Positions 26,199 through 35,800 are shown, numbered from the stretch's first letter. The stretch is 64,000 bases of DNA from Affinundibacterium baiyunense (GCF_018139645.1 NZ_JAGSPM010000001.1:1-64000); one strand, 5' to 3'. Notes: generated from the letters alone by a model not told the origin. A program made the numbers and translations.

Positions 26199-27416
26199 GT
26201 GCCTGCATTCCGATATGAAGCCGTAGATTCCTTCGGGAATAGTAAGAAAGGGGTTGTCACCGCCGACAGTGCTCGTGCTGCTCGTTCCGATTTACGCGCA
26301 CAAAATTTGGTGCCTGTAACGGTGGAATTAATTGCGAACCAAACTGGCGATGCAAAACGAGGTCGATCACTTTTTAGCGAACATCTATCTAATGTTGAAT
26401 TGGCTTTATTTACGCGTCAGCTATCGAGTTTGTTGGATGCCGGCTTGCCGCTTGAACAGGCTTTCTCTGCTTTATTAGAGCAAGCTGAGCGCGTTTATAT
26501 ACGTGATTTAGTTGCCTCAATTCGATCTGAGATTTTGGCTGGTTCTGCATTGTCTGATGCCTTGAAGCAGCATCAAAATGATTTCACTGATATTTATTGT
26601 GCTTTGGTAGCTTCTGGTGAACAAATTGGTCAACTGTCTCGGGTCTTATCGCGCCTGGCGGATTACATCGAACGTCGTAATGCCTTAACACAAAAGGTCA
26701 AGCTCGCTTTCACTTATCCCGCTATCGTTACCGTCGTCGCATTTGCCATTGTCATTTTTTTGTTGACTTATGTCGTGCCGCAAATCGTATCGGTGTTCGC
26801 TAACACAAAACAAAAATTACCATTGCTGACGGTGGTGATGCTGGCGATCTCGGATTTTGTTCGTGCCTATGGCTGGTTACTGGCGATAGCGATCACCGCA
26901 ATGACGTTTGTATGTCGACATGCGCTTAAAAATCCCGAAATAAAAATGCGTTGGCATACGTGGTTGCTCGACGCGCCTATGTATGGGAAGTTTGAACGGA
27001 GTTTGAATACGGCGCGATTTTCGAGCACCTTATCGATTACAACGGGATCAGGTGTGCCGATTTTGAAAGCTCTACAAACCAGTCGTGAGACCTTATCCAA
27101 CGTCGCGATGCGAGCACAAGTTGAAGATGCTACCAATAGTGTGCGCGAGGGCGTTAGCTTAGCTCGTGCTTTGTCCGCACATAAACACTTTCCGCCGATG
27201 TTGATTCATATGATTCGTGCTGGTGAAGTGACAGGTGAATTGCCCGCAATGCTGGAGCGTGCATCGTCGGCGCAGGAACAAGACTTGGAACGTCGTGCGT
27301 TGACAATTGCGGGTTTGCTTGAGCCGTTATTGATTTTGGCGATGGGTGTCGTCGTGTTGCTGATTGTGTTGGCGGTGTTGATGCCAATTATTGAGATTAA
27401 TCAGTTGGTGCGTTAA
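26199..27416 (+). CDS. gspF: Type II secretion inner-membrane protein GspF
   Basis: 405-residue polytopic platform protein with two homologous GspF/PilC domains (about 70-195 and 272-395; ALFTRQLSSLLDAGLPLEQA and FSSTLSITTGSGVPILKAL). Three membrane segments lie at about 170-195, 220-240 and 375-400. It begins with the conserved PAFRYEAVD after a GTG start at 26199; AGAG lies upstream. It links GspE motion to pseudopilus assembly. Last of the tightly packed block; gspC follows after 78 bases. Confidence 0.94.
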   Translation: MPAFRYEAVDSFGNSKKGVVTADSARAARSDLRAQNLVPVTVELIANQTGDAKRGRSLFSEHLSNVELALFTRQLSSLLDAGLPLEQAFSALLEQAERVYIRDLVASIRSEILAGSALSDALKQHQNDFTDIYCALVASGEQIGQLSRVLSRLADYIERRNALTQKVKLAFTYPAIVTVVAFAIVIFLLTYVVPQIVSVFANTKQKLPLLTVVMLAISDFVRAYGWLLAIAITAMTFVCRHALKNPEIKMRWHTWLLDAPMYGKFERSLNTARFSSTLSITTGSGVPILKALQTSRETLSNVAMRAQVEDATNSVREGVSLARALSAHKHFPPMLIHMIRAGEVTGELPAMLERASSAQEQDLERRALTIAGLLEPLLILAMGVVVLLIVLAVLMPIIEINQLVR

Positions 27417-27494
27417 CCGCGAATTGCGAACAGTATCTTTAGTTTGTTGTGTGTTTTCGGACAAGCGAATCTAGTTTAAATTATTGAGAAAAAT

Positions 27495-27986
27495 ATGAAG
27501 CGCCTTCCTTTGATTATTAATATCATTTTGTTTTCCATGCTTTGTGTGGTGGTGACTTATTGGGGCATGCAAATATTTAAACCAGCATCTCGCCCAATTC
27601 AAGCGCCAGTGAGTGTTGATGGTTATCAGCCATCCGTTGGGCAGTGGGGCGATCTATTTGGACTTTCTGCCACCACACAAGCAGCACCAAGTAGTTATCA
27701 ATTAAAAGGTGTGATTGTCGCAGCCAACCCTAAAGATAGTGTGGCGATTATTGTCGTCGAGGGACAGCCTAACTTCACCGTCGGAATCGGAAAAGAGTTG
27801 ATGCCGAATGTACGATTGCAGGAAGTGCATGCAGATCATGTGATTGTGAGTGAATCAGGAATTCCGCGAAGAGTCGATTTGCCAGCGCCAACTCCTCACG
27901 CTGGCATTGTTCAGGTCGCGCCTTCTGCGCCCATTTCACCTGCGCCAGGATTGGTTCCGCCGCAGATTCCTAGTCCTACTAAATAA
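27495..27986 (+). CDS. gspC: Short type II secretion protein GspC (no PDZ domain)
   Basis: 163 residues: a short cytoplasmic head, one transmembrane helix (about 7-26), a linker, and the homology region (about 48-118: GLFGLS-like DLFGLSATTQ, YQLKGVIVAANPKDSVAIIVVEGQ, GKELMPNVRLQEVHADHVIV) that contacts the secretin N0 domain. The protein ends in a Pro-rich tail (PSAPISPAPGLVPPQIPSP) without the PDZ or coiled-coil domain seen in longer GspC proteins. Its place at the 3' end, after F, differs from the classical C-first order. Identification rests on the homology region and neighbours. Confidence 0.85.
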   Translation: MKRLPLIINIILFSMLCVVVTYWGMQIFKPASRPIQAPVSVDGYQPSVGQWGDLFGLSATTQAAPSSYQLKGVIVAANPKDSVAIIVVEGQPNFTVGIGKELMPNVRLQEVHADHVIVSESGIPRRVDLPAPTPHAGIVQVAPSAPISPAPGLVPPQIPSPTK

Positions 27987-27995
27987 TTGCTTTGT

Positions 27996-28769
27996 ATGAA
28001 TTTTTCTGATTATTTTTCGCAGGATATTCAGCTAGCACATCCTTCATGGCATGTGACTTTACAACAGGGGTTGCAAGCGATTGAACGTGAGTTTCCTGAC
28101 TACCTCAATCAATTAGCGAATTCGCGGTTTTTGCCAGATAGTCATCGATTGTTTGCTGCTTTTTCCGTACCTCTGTCTTCAGTACGTTACGTCTTGATCG
28201 GCGAAGGTCCTTATCCTCGTAGTGAGAGTGCGACTGGTTATTGTTTTATGGATGGTGCGGTCGATAATATCTGGTCACACGAGTCAGCGGGTGGGTTAAG
28301 TAAACCAGTCAATCGTGCTACTTCATTACGCAATTTTATAAAAATGCTGTTGGTCGCTGATCAGCGCTTAACTGCAGGTGATACCAGCGTTGCCGCATTA
28401 TCGCCGGTGGCGCAACAGATGCGTGCTGACCCAGCGACCTATGTGCAAACGATGGCAGAGTTGCAGGATAACTTTCTTCAACATGGGTTTCTGATGTTGA
28501 ACGCTTCTCTAGTTTTTCGTGAGGATGTTGCACCTGCAATCGATGCCAAGGTATGGCGAACATTTTTACCATTTGTGTTTGAGGCTTTAGCCAGGCAAGC
28601 GACAAAGCCTAGTCTTATTTTATGGGGAAAAATAGCGGATCGCTTGGATCAGGAAGTGACTCTCTTTGCGTTTGAAAAGTTTAAATCGGAGCATCCTTAT
28701 AATTTAAGCTTTATTAACAATGTATCGATGCAAAATTTATTTAGGCCATTGAAATTACTATATAAGTAA
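27996..28769 (+). CDS. Uracil-DNA-glycosylase-fold protein lacking the catalytic Asp
   Basis: 257 residues aligning over their length with family 1 uracil-DNA glycosylase. VRYVLIGEGPYPR stands where Ung has VVILGQDPYHG, LQHGFLMLNASLVFR matches the LLLN-x-x-LTVR strand, PSLILWGKIA matches FLLWG, and EHPYNLS (H233) matches HPSPLS. Motif 1 is therefore G69-E70-G71-P72-Y73-P74: the water-activating Asp is Gly71 and the following His is Pro. A normal glycosylase mechanism is unlikely; DNA binding, a changed substrate or a structural role are possible. The ATG at 27996 is used (an in-frame TTG lies at 27987). It follows gspC by nine bases and may be co-transcribed with the secretion genes by position alone. 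Confidence 0.7.
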   Translation: MNFSDYFSQDIQLAHPSWHVTLQQGLQAIEREFPDYLNQLANSRFLPDSHRLFAAFSVPLSSVRYVLIGEGPYPRSESATGYCFMDGAVDNIWSHESAGGLSKPVNRATSLRNFIKMLLVADQRLTAGDTSVAALSPVAQQMRADPATYVQTMAELQDNFLQHGFLMLNASLVFREDVAPAIDAKVWRTFLPFVFEALARQATKPSLILWGKIADRLDQEVTLFAFEKFKSEHPYNLSFINNVSMQNLFRPLKLLYK

Positions 28770-29011
28770 ATTTCCTTGTTGCTTAATGTAAGCTTTTCAC
28801 TATCGCAAAATGCATAGAGCTAGATAATTTGCATATTTGCCTCACATCTTTAGAAATCCTTTTGCTTAGTCGAACCAAGATAATCGCTCTGCGGTAGAAT
28901 AAGCTTAGTTTCTTCCTGTAAACATCTTTTGGTTGGCATTAAATACGTTTACAGTGTTGAGGAGAATTCGCTGTGTGCTTGCAAATAGAGATGCGAGGAA
29001 GTTAGTTAGAT

Positions 29012-30271
29012 ATGTTAAAGAAGATTAAGAGCTCGCAAATTAGACAGGGAATGTATGTACAAGAACTTTGTACTTCTTGGATGAGTTCACCATTTTGGCA
29101 AAAATCATTTTCAATTGATAATCAAACGACGATAGAAAAAATAATTGATGCTGGCATCCGCGAATTGTGGATTGACACCGACAAAGGCTGTGACGTGTTG
29201 GAGGAAAAACCGGAAGTCGAAAAAGTCCCTGAGATTGTCGTCTCCACGCCAGAACCTGAGGTTCCAGCTCCGATAAAAGAGCATCGTACGCCGTTCTCAG
29301 AGATACAGACTGTATCGATGGATGCCGAAATGGGCAGAGCGGCAAAAATAGTTGGCAAATCCAAGGGCGCGGTGTTTTCTATGTTTAGTGAAGCGCGCAT
29401 GGGTAAAGCAATTGAGGCCGAACAGGCGATGCCTTTGGTAGAGGAGATTGCAACTTCTGTCATGCGTAATCCGGGAGCTCTTATTGGATTAGCGCGTCTG
29501 AAGACTGCGGACGATTACACCTACATGCACTCGGTGGCGGTTTGTGCATTGATGATTGCTTTGTCTCGTCAGCTTGGTTTGAGCGATGATGAAACCCGCG
29601 AGGCGGGATTGGCAGGTTTATTGCATGACATCGGCAAAATGGCGGTTCCCCCTGCAATTTTAAATAAGCCGGGTCGTTTGACAGATGATGAGTTCGTTTC
29701 AGTGAAAGAGCATCCAAGTGCTGGGCATGCGATGTTGCTTGAGGCAAAAGGAGTAAGTGAGATCGCACTCGATGTTTGTTTGCATCATCACGAAAAGATG
29801 GATGGAACTGGCTATCCCAAAGGACTAAAAGGTGATCAGATCAGTCTCTATGCCAAAATGGGGGCGGTGTGTGATGTGTATGATGCGATCACTTCAAATC
29901 GTCCATACAAAGAAGGTTGGTGTCCTGCTGAATCGCTCAAGAAAATGTCTGAATGGAGTCGCGGTCACTTTGATGAAGTGGTCTTTCAAGCCTTCGTTCG
30001 TAGCATTGGAATCTATCCCGTTGGTACTTTAGTTAAATTGCAATCGGGTCGTCTTGGTGTTGTGATTGAACAGCAGGTTGGTAAATCCTTGTTGCTGCCA
30101 AAGGTTCGCGCGTTTTTCTCTTCAAAGTCGATGACTTATATTTCGCCAGTATTACTTGATTTAGCTGCTGCGGGTATACAAGATAAAATTGTTTCTCGTG
30201 AAGATGCTAGCACTTGGGGTTTAAAAGATATCAGTCATTATTGGCTAGGCGATGGTGTAGGGAAAATGTAG
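29012..30271 (+). CDS. HD-GYP cyclic di-GMP phosphodiesterase with DUF3391 N-terminus
   Basis: 419 residues. The N-terminal about 1-70 (IKSSQIRQGMYVQELC...ELWIDTDKG) matches DUF3391, commonly fused to HD-GYP domains; a charged Glu/Pro linker follows. The catalytic HD-GYP domain (about 150-345) has MHSVAVCALM, HD at 205-206 (LLHDIGKMAVP), HHHEKMDGTGYP (258-269, with the GYP at 267-269) and VCDVYDAITSNRPYK. All metal ligands look intact, so it should hydrolyse c-di-GMP to pGpG or GMP. No membrane segment; cytosolic. It is upstream of surE but separated by 123 bases, so probably independent. Confidence 0.93.
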   Translation: MLKKIKSSQIRQGMYVQELCTSWMSSPFWQKSFSIDNQTTIEKIIDAGIRELWIDTDKGCDVLEEKPEVEKVPEIVVSTPEPEVPAPIKEHRTPFSEIQTVSMDAEMGRAAKIVGKSKGAVFSMFSEARMGKAIEAEQAMPLVEEIATSVMRNPGALIGLARLKTADDYTYMHSVAVCALMIALSRQLGLSDDETREAGLAGLLHDIGKMAVPPAILNKPGRLTDDEFVSVKEHPSAGHAMLLEAKGVSEIALDVCLHHHEKMDGTGYPKGLKGDQISLYAKMGAVCDVYDAITSNRPYKEGWCPAESLKKMSEWSRGHFDEVVFQAFVRSIGIYPVGTLVKLQSGRLGVVIEQQVGKSLLLPKVRAFFSSKSMTYISPVLLDLAAAGIQDKIVSREDASTWGLKDISHYWLGDGVGKM

Positions 30272-30371
30272 TCGCTAGGGTTATTTTGCAAGTGCTTTTT
30301 CTATCAAATTCGGTTCGACTGTCGTAAAACCAACGACCGTAAATAAATCAAAAAGCTGATGAATTTCCTTG

Positions 30372-30393
30372 AGTGCATCAGGTAAAATGCACT
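30372..30393 (+). promoter_or_regulatory. Hairpin and TAAAAT box abutting the surE start
   Basis: AGTGCAT (30372-30378) pairs with ATGCACT (30387-30393), ending one base before the surE ATG; its loop CAGGTAAA holds the only Shine-Dalgarno-like AGG. The same stretch contains TAAAAT at 30383-30388, six bases before the ATG, so it may instead be a -10 box producing a leaderless mRNA. The two readings exclude each other for a given transcript. Confidence 0.4.
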
Positions 30394-30394
30394 T

Positions 30395-31132
30395 ATGAAA
30401 ATTTTGATTAGTAATGATGATGGCTATTTAGCCCCCGGAATTGTCGCGCTGGCCGATGCACTTCGCCCGCATGCCGACATAACCGTTGTCGCTCCAGATA
30501 GCAATCGCTCTGGGGCATCAAATGCATTAACTTTAGATCGGCCATTATCCGTATCTCGTGCAGATAATGGCTTTTATTTTGTCAACGGTACGCCATCTGA
30601 TTGTGTCCATATCGCCCTAACGGCTTTGATGAAAGAGGCTCCTGACCTGGTTGTTTCAGGTATTAATCAAGGTCAAAATATGGGTGACGATACCTTATAT
30701 TCTGGGACAGTGGCTGCTGCTACAGAAGCGTATTTATTTGGTATTCCTGCGATTGCGTTTTCTCAAGTGGATAAAGGCTGGGATAAATTAGCTGACGCCG
30801 CAAAAGTCGCAGCTCAAATGGTGTTGCGAGGTTTTCCAAATCTGGCAAAGCCATATTTGCTCAATGTAAATATCCCCAACTTGGATCACGCTGCAATTCA
30901 AGGCGTGCGCGCGGCACGCTTGGGTAAACGGCATGCTTCAGAGCCGGTCATACAATCTCACGATCCAAGTGGTCGCGTCATTTATTGGATAGGTCCAGTT
31001 GGTGCAGTCAAAGATACCAGCGAAGGTACTGATTTTGCTACAACTGCCAAAGGGTTTGTATCGGTAACTCCATTGCAAATTGATTTGACTAATCCAAAAC
31101 AAATGCAAGCCTTGGCGGAAGATTTGCTATGA
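30395..31132 (+). CDS. surE: 5'/3'-nucleotidase SurE
   Basis: Metal-dependent survival-protein nucleotidase of 245 residues. The metal site ILISNDDGY is at residues 3-11, followed by [33 protein letters not shown], and [26 protein letters not shown], all classical SurE signatures. First gene of the surE-pcm-nlpD-rpoS stress/stationary-phase cluster, overlapping pcm by four bases. Length is normal. Confidence 0.96.
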   Translation: MKILISNDDGYLAPGIVALADALRPHADITVVAPDSNRSGASNALTLDRPLSVSRADNGFYFVNGTPSDCVHIALTALMKEAPDLVVSGINQGQNMGDDTLYSGTVAAATEAYLFGIPAIAFSQVDKGWDKLADAAKVAAQMVLRGFPNLAKPYLLNVNIPNLDHAAIQGVRAARLGKRHASEPVIQSHDPSGRVIYWIGPVGAVKDTSEGTDFATTAKGFVSVTPLQIDLTNPKQMQALAEDLL

Positions 31133-32019
31133 CAGCCAATGAAAAGCGCTTTCCTTTGAATCTGTCATCGGTCGTTGATCAGCGAGGCGCTCTTCGTAAA
31201 TCTCCAACAGCCATGCCGCAAACTGCGATGCAAAATGCGGCTATTCACACTAAAAATCTAAAAAACAATTTACCCCCTTTAGCTAAAACTGTCGTCACAA
31301 GTTCAATTTCAAACGCAAGTTCAGCCTCGAAAAGAGAGCCGGATCGCATTTCGACAAACAAGGCATTGCCGAGCGCTGGCATGGGGATGGTTTCTGACAA
31401 GATTCGCCAAGCTATGGTGGCGCGCGTCGCGCAGCAAGGTGTAAAAGATAATCTGGTACTTGCCGCCTTGGAGGCAATTCCTCGTCATTTATTTATTGAG
31501 TCTGGTCTGGCGAGTCAAGCGTATATCGACGCCTCTTTACCGATCGGGCACCATCAGACGATTTCGCAACCCTATATCGTTGCGCGTATGACGGAGATTT
31601 TGCGCAACGGTAAAAATTTGCAACGTGTGTTAGAGATCGGCACCGGTTGTGGCTATCAGGCGGCGGTGTTGTCTTTAGTTGCGAAAGAGGTTTACTCTAT
31701 CGAACGCATTAAAGCCTTGCATGAGCTTGCGAAAAATAATTTGCGTCCTATGCGTATTGCAAATATTCGCTTGCATTATGGAGATGGCATGCTTGGTTTG
31801 CCACAAGTAGCGCCTTTTGACGGTATCATACTCGCTGCTGCTGGCTTGGAAGTACCGAGAGCCTTGTTAGAGCAGCTAGCGATAGGTGGTCGATTAATAG
31901 CGCCTGTGGGTGGACGTCAACAAGTATTGCAATTGGTAGAGCGCGTTTCACAACATGAATGGGCTAGTAGCGTATTAGAGCAATGCCATTTCGTGCCACT
32001 CCATCAAGGTGTGGTCTGA
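31129..32019 (+). CDS. pcm: Protein-L-isoaspartate O-methyltransferase
   Basis: Repairs isoaspartyl residues in aged proteins using SAM. 296 residues: the catalytic part (about 85-296) shows [25 protein letters not shown] across its first helices, [18 protein letters not shown], the SAM motif [16 protein letters not shown] and a C-terminal [13 protein letters not shown]. The first 80 or so residues are an Ala/Ser/Lys-rich, low-complexity extension that ordinary Pcm (about 208 residues) lacks. The start at 31129 overlaps the surE stop, but a later start such as the ATG near residue 85 ([12 protein letters not shown]) is possible. Followed by nlpD. Confidence 0.93.
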   Translation: MTANEKRFPLNLSSVVDQRGALRKSPTAMPQTAMQNAAIHTKNLKNNLPPLAKTVVTSSISNASSASKREPDRISTNKALPSAGMGMVSDKIRQAMVARVAQQGVKDNLVLAALEAIPRHLFIESGLASQAYIDASLPIGHHQTISQPYIVARMTEILRNGKNLQRVLEIGTGCGYQAAVLSLVAKEVYSIERIKALHELAKNNLRPMRIANIRLHYGDGMLGLPQVAPFDGIILAAAGLEVPRALLEQLAIGGRLIAPVGGRQQVLQLVERVSQHEWASSVLEQCHFVPLHQGVV

Positions 32020-32069
32020 GTTTGGGTTTTAGTAGAGTTTGAGAATTTCATTAATTAAGAAAATTAGAA

Positions 32070-33002
32070 ATGTTTATGAAGCAAAGTAGGTTCGTTTATA
32101 AAGTTTTGACTTTGATGTCGGTTCTCTTTGTCGCCGCATGTAGTTCGGTGCCAAATCAAGCGCCAGTGATTGAGCGTAGTAAAGAAACCACTACAGAGCC
32201 TGTGACAGCTTCGCAAAACTCAGTTGCAAAGCAAGCAGAATCTGTTCGACCAAGTTATGTGGTGAAGCGTGGTGATTCCTTGTCAAAAATTGCGCTGGCA
32301 CTTGGTCTGAATATGAATGACTTGATTGTATGGAATAATCTTGCAAACCCAAGTGATATTAAAGTTGATCAAGTTTTGTGGACCGGACCAGCTGGTGGCA
32401 GTGAAGTAAAAATAACGCCGATTACAGGCAATTCTGGAATTGAAGTTCGCAATTTAAATCCAATTAATCCAGCAACGCATAAGACCGCACCTAAAGGCGA
32501 TAAGCGTCCGTATTCGGAATCAAATTTGGCAGAGCTGCAAAAGTCAGACGGTGCAATTTCCGTCGCATCGTCGACGGTTAAAAACGATGCAGTCGTCGTA
32601 AAACCAGTTGAGAAACCGACCCAAGAGGTCGCGCCAGAAATCGCTTGGGTCTGGCCTACTAATGGTAAAGTGCTATCGACTTTCGATGATCCAAAAAACA
32701 AAGGTATTGATATCGGTGGTAAGTTGGGACAAGACATTGTTGCGGTTGCGCCGGGAAAAGTGATCTATGAAGTCGGCGCAGTACGTGGCTATGGAAATAT
32801 GTTGGTGATCACCCATGCGAATAATTATTTGTCAGTTTATGCCCACAATAAAACCAATTTGGTTAAGAAAGGGCAGACGGTAAGCAAAGGACAAAAAATT
32901 GCTGAAATGGGAAATTCAGATAGTGAGACGGTGAAGTTGCATTTCGAAATTCGTCAATCTGGAAAACCGATCGATCCTCTAAAGCTGCTGCCGAATCGTT
33001 AG
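32070..33002 (+). CDS. nlpD: NlpD-like lipoprotein with LysM and M23 peptidase domains
   Basis: 310 residues. The signal peptide ends in a lipobox (LFVAAC, Cys about 25), so it is a lipoprotein. A LysM domain (about 64-107: YVVKRGDSLSKIALALGLN) binds peptidoglycan. The C-terminal LytM/M23 domain (about 205-305) reads GKVLSTFDDPKNKGIDIGGKL, IVAVAPGKVIYEVGAVRGYGN and VKLHFEIRQSGKPIDPLKLLP. The first metal His is replaced (GKGIDIGG-like instead of H-x-G-x-D) and the H-x-H pair is partial, as in activators such as NlpD that switch on amidases rather than cleave. An in-frame ATG at 32076 is an alternative start. rpoS lies 53 bases on, and in relatives its promoter lies inside nlpD. Confidence 0.93.
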   Translation: MFMKQSRFVYKVLTLMSVLFVAACSSVPNQAPVIERSKETTTEPVTASQNSVAKQAESVRPSYVVKRGDSLSKIALALGLNMNDLIVWNNLANPSDIKVDQVLWTGPAGGSEVKITPITGNSGIEVRNLNPINPATHKTAPKGDKRPYSESNLAELQKSDGAISVASSTVKNDAVVVKPVEKPTQEVAPEIAWVWPTNGKVLSTFDDPKNKGIDIGGKLGQDIVAVAPGKVIYEVGAVRGYGNMLVITHANNYLSVYAHNKTNLVKKGQTVSKGQKIAEMGNSDSETVKLHFEIRQSGKPIDPLKLLPNR

Positions 33003-33055
33003 CCTAATTTGTTGTTTGTGTTGATTAGTTCATTGAATTGAATCTGACTGTAAAT

Positions 33056-34114
33056 ATGCATAAATTTCCTCAGGACGATAACTTGCCCCATTCATCACAA
33101 AGTCAACGACAAGATATTCTTGATATTGAGGATGCGGCTGAAGATCTTGTTGACTCCGGTTCTCACGACGTTATCGAAGATGCCGTTGAGACAGGGGAAC
33201 ATGCGACTCAGTTTGATGAGACGTCAAGTGTCAGTATCGCGCCGATTGATGAAATTAAGAATATTTTGGCAGCGGAATTATCGACAGACACAACTCAGCA
33301 TTATTTGAATCAAATTGGTACGCGCCCCTTGTTTTGTGCCGCGGAGGAATTGCATTTCGCGACGCTAGCTAAGCAAGGAGACTTTGATGCTCGTCAAAAG
33401 ATGATTGAACATAATCTGCGCCTAGTCGTTTCTATCGCTAAGCATTACATTAATCGCGGTGTCGCTCTGTTAGATATGATAGAAGAGGGCAATTTAGGTT
33501 TGATGCATGCAATTGACAAGTTCGAACCTGAACGTGGATTTCGGTTTTCCACGTATGCGACTTGGTGGATTCGGCAAAGCATAGAGCGCGCCATCATGAA
33601 TCAAGCTCGTACCATTCGTTTGCCAGTTCATGTCGTGCGAGAGTTAAATCAGATTTTGCGCGCGAAGTATCATCTTGAATCGCAGCATCGTGATGGAAAA
33701 GATGCGAGTGCTGATGATATCGCACATTTAGTTAGCCGTCCTTTAGATGAGGTTCAAGATATTCTCGCACTGTCAGAGCATGCGATGTCACTCGACACGC
33801 CACTTGATGGTGACCCGCAAAGCAGCTTGTTGGATATGCTACCCGGTGACAGCGAACATGCCCCAGATGCACAAGCAGAACACCATGAATTGACGGTGTT
33901 GGTGCGAGACTGGCTATCCAAATTGCCGGATAAACAAAGAATAGTCATCATGCGCCGATTCGGATTGGATAACGATGATCCTGTTACTTTGGAAACTTTA
34001 GCCGATGAAATGGGTATCACGCGTGAGCGCGTGCGGCAGATTCAACAGGAAGCATTGATTAAGCTGAAACGTAGTTTTGCTTCGCGCGGTGTTGGCAGAG
34101 ATGCTTTATTGTGA
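33056..34114 (+). CDS. rpoS: RNA polymerase sigma factor RpoS
   Basis: Stationary-phase/general stress sigma-70 family factor. The 352 residues have an acidic N-terminal region (about 1-80), region 1.2 ([16 protein letters not shown]), region 2 ([31 protein letters not shown]... [13 protein letters not shown]), region 3 and region 4 with the helix-turn-helix ([19 protein letters not shown]). Absence of a long 1.1 domain and the nlpD neighbour distinguish it from RpoD and RpoH. The ATG at 33056 is preferred to the TTG at 33038; neither has a good Shine-Dalgarno. Confidence 0.95.
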   Translation: MHKFPQDDNLPHSSQSQRQDILDIEDAAEDLVDSGSHDVIEDAVETGEHATQFDETSSVSIAPIDEIKNILAAELSTDTTQHYLNQIGTRPLFCAAEELHFATLAKQGDFDARQKMIEHNLRLVVSIAKHYINRGVALLDMIEEGNLGLMHAIDKFEPERGFRFSTYATWWIRQSIERAIMNQARTIRLPVHVVRELNQILRAKYHLESQHRDGKDASADDIAHLVSRPLDEVQDILALSEHAMSLDTPLDGDPQSSLLDMLPGDSEHAPDAQAEHHELTVLVRDWLSKLPDKQRIVIMRRFGLDNDDPVTLETLADEMGITRERVRQIQQEALIKLKRSFASRGVGRDALL

Positions 34115-34180
34115 TCATTTTTGTAGCATAAACGCATAGTCGAAGGCCGTTACGCACAGCGACTTCTACGGGATTATCGG

Positions 34181-34208
34181 TTCGAAACGCGAGATTAAAC
34201 TGTATAAT
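34181..34208 (+). promoter_or_regulatory. Probable promoter of rlmD
   Basis: TATAAT at 34203-34208 with TTCGAA at 34181-34186 as a weak -35 at 16-bp spacing, 57 bases before the rlmD ATG and just downstream of rpoS. Confidence 0.45.
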
Positions 34209-34264
34209 CTGCGGTCTTTCAACTTTCTATCCTCGCTGGCTTGATAGCCTCTTCAATCTTGATC

Positions 34265-35599
34265 ATGAATACAATTAACATCCGCTCCCTCGATATGGAC
34301 GCGCGCGGCGTTGGTCATCTTCTCAACGAAGATGGCAGCCAAGGCAAAGTCGTATTTGTCGAAGGTGCTTTACCAACAGAAGTAGTTGGGTTTAACAGTT
34401 ATCGTAAAAAGCCTAGCTGGGAAGCCGCCACTTTGGGCCCTATCATCAAAGAGTCATCGCAACGAGTTAGACCGAAATGCCCTCATTACGGTGTTTGCGG
34501 CGGTTGTTCTATGCAACATTTGGAGCCAAACGCACAAGTCGCGATGAAGCAGCGGGTACTTGAAGACAATTTGGCGCACATTGGTAAAGTGAAGCCAGAA
34601 ATGGTGATGCGCCCAATCTATGGACCGACTTGGGGATATCGTTACCGCGCTCGTTTGTCGGTTAGAAATGTACACAAAAAGGGCATCGTTTTAGTCGGTT
34701 TCCATGAGAAGAAATCTCGCTATGTCGCTAATATGGAAACTTGTGAAATTTTGCCTCCACATGTTTCTGCGATGTTGATGCCACTACGTGATTTGATTAG
34801 CTCATTGACGTTAATCGAAGCACTGCCGCAAATTGAGCTGGCAATTGGTGAAGGTGTGACGGCGATGGTGTTACGCATCATGCAGCCACTAGGCCCAGGT
34901 GATGCAGAAAAGTTGAAAGCTTTCGCGGATCAATATCAAGTGCAGTGGTGGTTGCAAACTGCAGGTCCAGATAGTGCGGAACCATATTATCCAGCACAAT
35001 CCGATTTGCATTATTTACTTCCAGAGTTTGGCGTGAAGATGCCGTTCAAGCCTACAGATTTTACACAAGTAAATCATCACATTAATCGTGTGCTGGTAGC
35101 ACGTGCTTTGGGTTTGCTTGATGCGCAAAAAGACGAACGAGTCTTGGACTTATTCTGCGGGCTAGGTAATTTCACTTTGCCAATCGCAACGCAAGTTAGA
35201 GAAGTGGTTGGGATTGAAGGCAGTTCCGCATTAACAGAGCGCGCTTTGAGTAATGCACAAGCGAACGGCTTAGCCGAAAAAACCTCATTTGCGACCCGTA
35301 ATTTGTTCGAGGTTAAGGCGGAAGATTTTATCAGCTTAGGAAAGTTCGATCGCTTCTTGATTGATCCTCCGCGTGATGGTGCGATGGCGGTTTGTCAGGC
35401 GCTGATCGAACTTGGTCAGATCGCGCCAGAATTGCGTCCTAAACGCATCGTTTACGTTTCATGCAGTCCATCTACTTTAGCGAGAGATGCTGGTATGTTG
35501 GTGAACGAGGCTGGATATCAGATGAGAAAAGCGGGTGTCGTTAATATGTTCCCGCATACTTCGCATGTTGAATCAATGGCGGTGTTTGATCTCCCTTAA
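34265..35599 (+). CDS. rlmD: 23S rRNA (uracil-1939-C5)-methyltransferase RlmD
   Basis: SAM-dependent RNA methyltransferase of the TrmA/RlmD family, 444 residues from the ATG at 34265. An N-terminal TRAM domain (about 3-60: IRSLDMDARGVGHL, GKVVFVEGALPTE) precedes the Fe-S site with CPHYGVCGGCSMQH. The catalytic domain has the SAM motif VLDLFCGLGNFTLPIA, FLIDPPRDGAM, and the nucleophile motif YVSCSPSTLARD. A TTG at 34241 opens a slightly longer frame but lacks support. Stands alone, with a promoter upstream and a strong terminator downstream. Confidence 0.94.
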   Translation: MNTINIRSLDMDARGVGHLLNEDGSQGKVVFVEGALPTEVVGFNSYRKKPSWEAATLGPIIKESSQRVRPKCPHYGVCGGCSMQHLEPNAQVAMKQRVLEDNLAHIGKVKPEMVMRPIYGPTWGYRYRARLSVRNVHKKGIVLVGFHEKKSRYVANMETCEILPPHVSAMLMPLRDLISSLTLIEALPQIELAIGEGVTAMVLRIMQPLGPGDAEKLKAFADQYQVQWWLQTAGPDSAEPYYPAQSDLHYLLPEFGVKMPFKPTDFTQVNHHINRVLVARALGLLDAQKDERVLDLFCGLGNFTLPIATQVREVVGIEGSSALTERALSNAQANGLAEKTSFATRNLFEVKAEDFISLGKFDRFLIDPPRDGAMAVCQALIELGQIAPELRPKRIVYVSCSPSTLARDAGMLVNEAGYQMRKAGVVNMFPHTSHVESMAVFDLP

Positions 35600-35673
35600 T
35601 TTAATTTGTGTTTTTAGCTCATTTAATGAGCGAAGTTCAATGAGCTACGTCCAGTGTGCGAAGCTTGTGAATC

Positions 35674-35701
35674 AAAGCCGACAGCATCAGTCGGCTTTTT
35701 T
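35674..35701 (+). terminator. Rho-independent terminator of rlmD
   Basis: AAAGCCGAC (35674-35682), loop AGCATCA, GTCGGCTTT (35690-35698) continuing into a T8 run. It begins 75 bases past the rlmD stop. Confidence 0.9.
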
Positions 35702-35800
35702 TATGTTCATCAGTATTTTTGTATTGCTTGCTTGAAAGTTTAATTAAATCCGTGGATACTACATTTACTTAAATAGATAAAAGAAAAGAGGAAAGTAAAG

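Noticed and set aside
35617-35632. Short palindrome AGCTCATTTAATGAGC after rlmD as an operator
   Set aside because: It lies in a 3' spacer just before a strong terminator, and seven paired bases of AT-rich sequence are expected by chance at this length.
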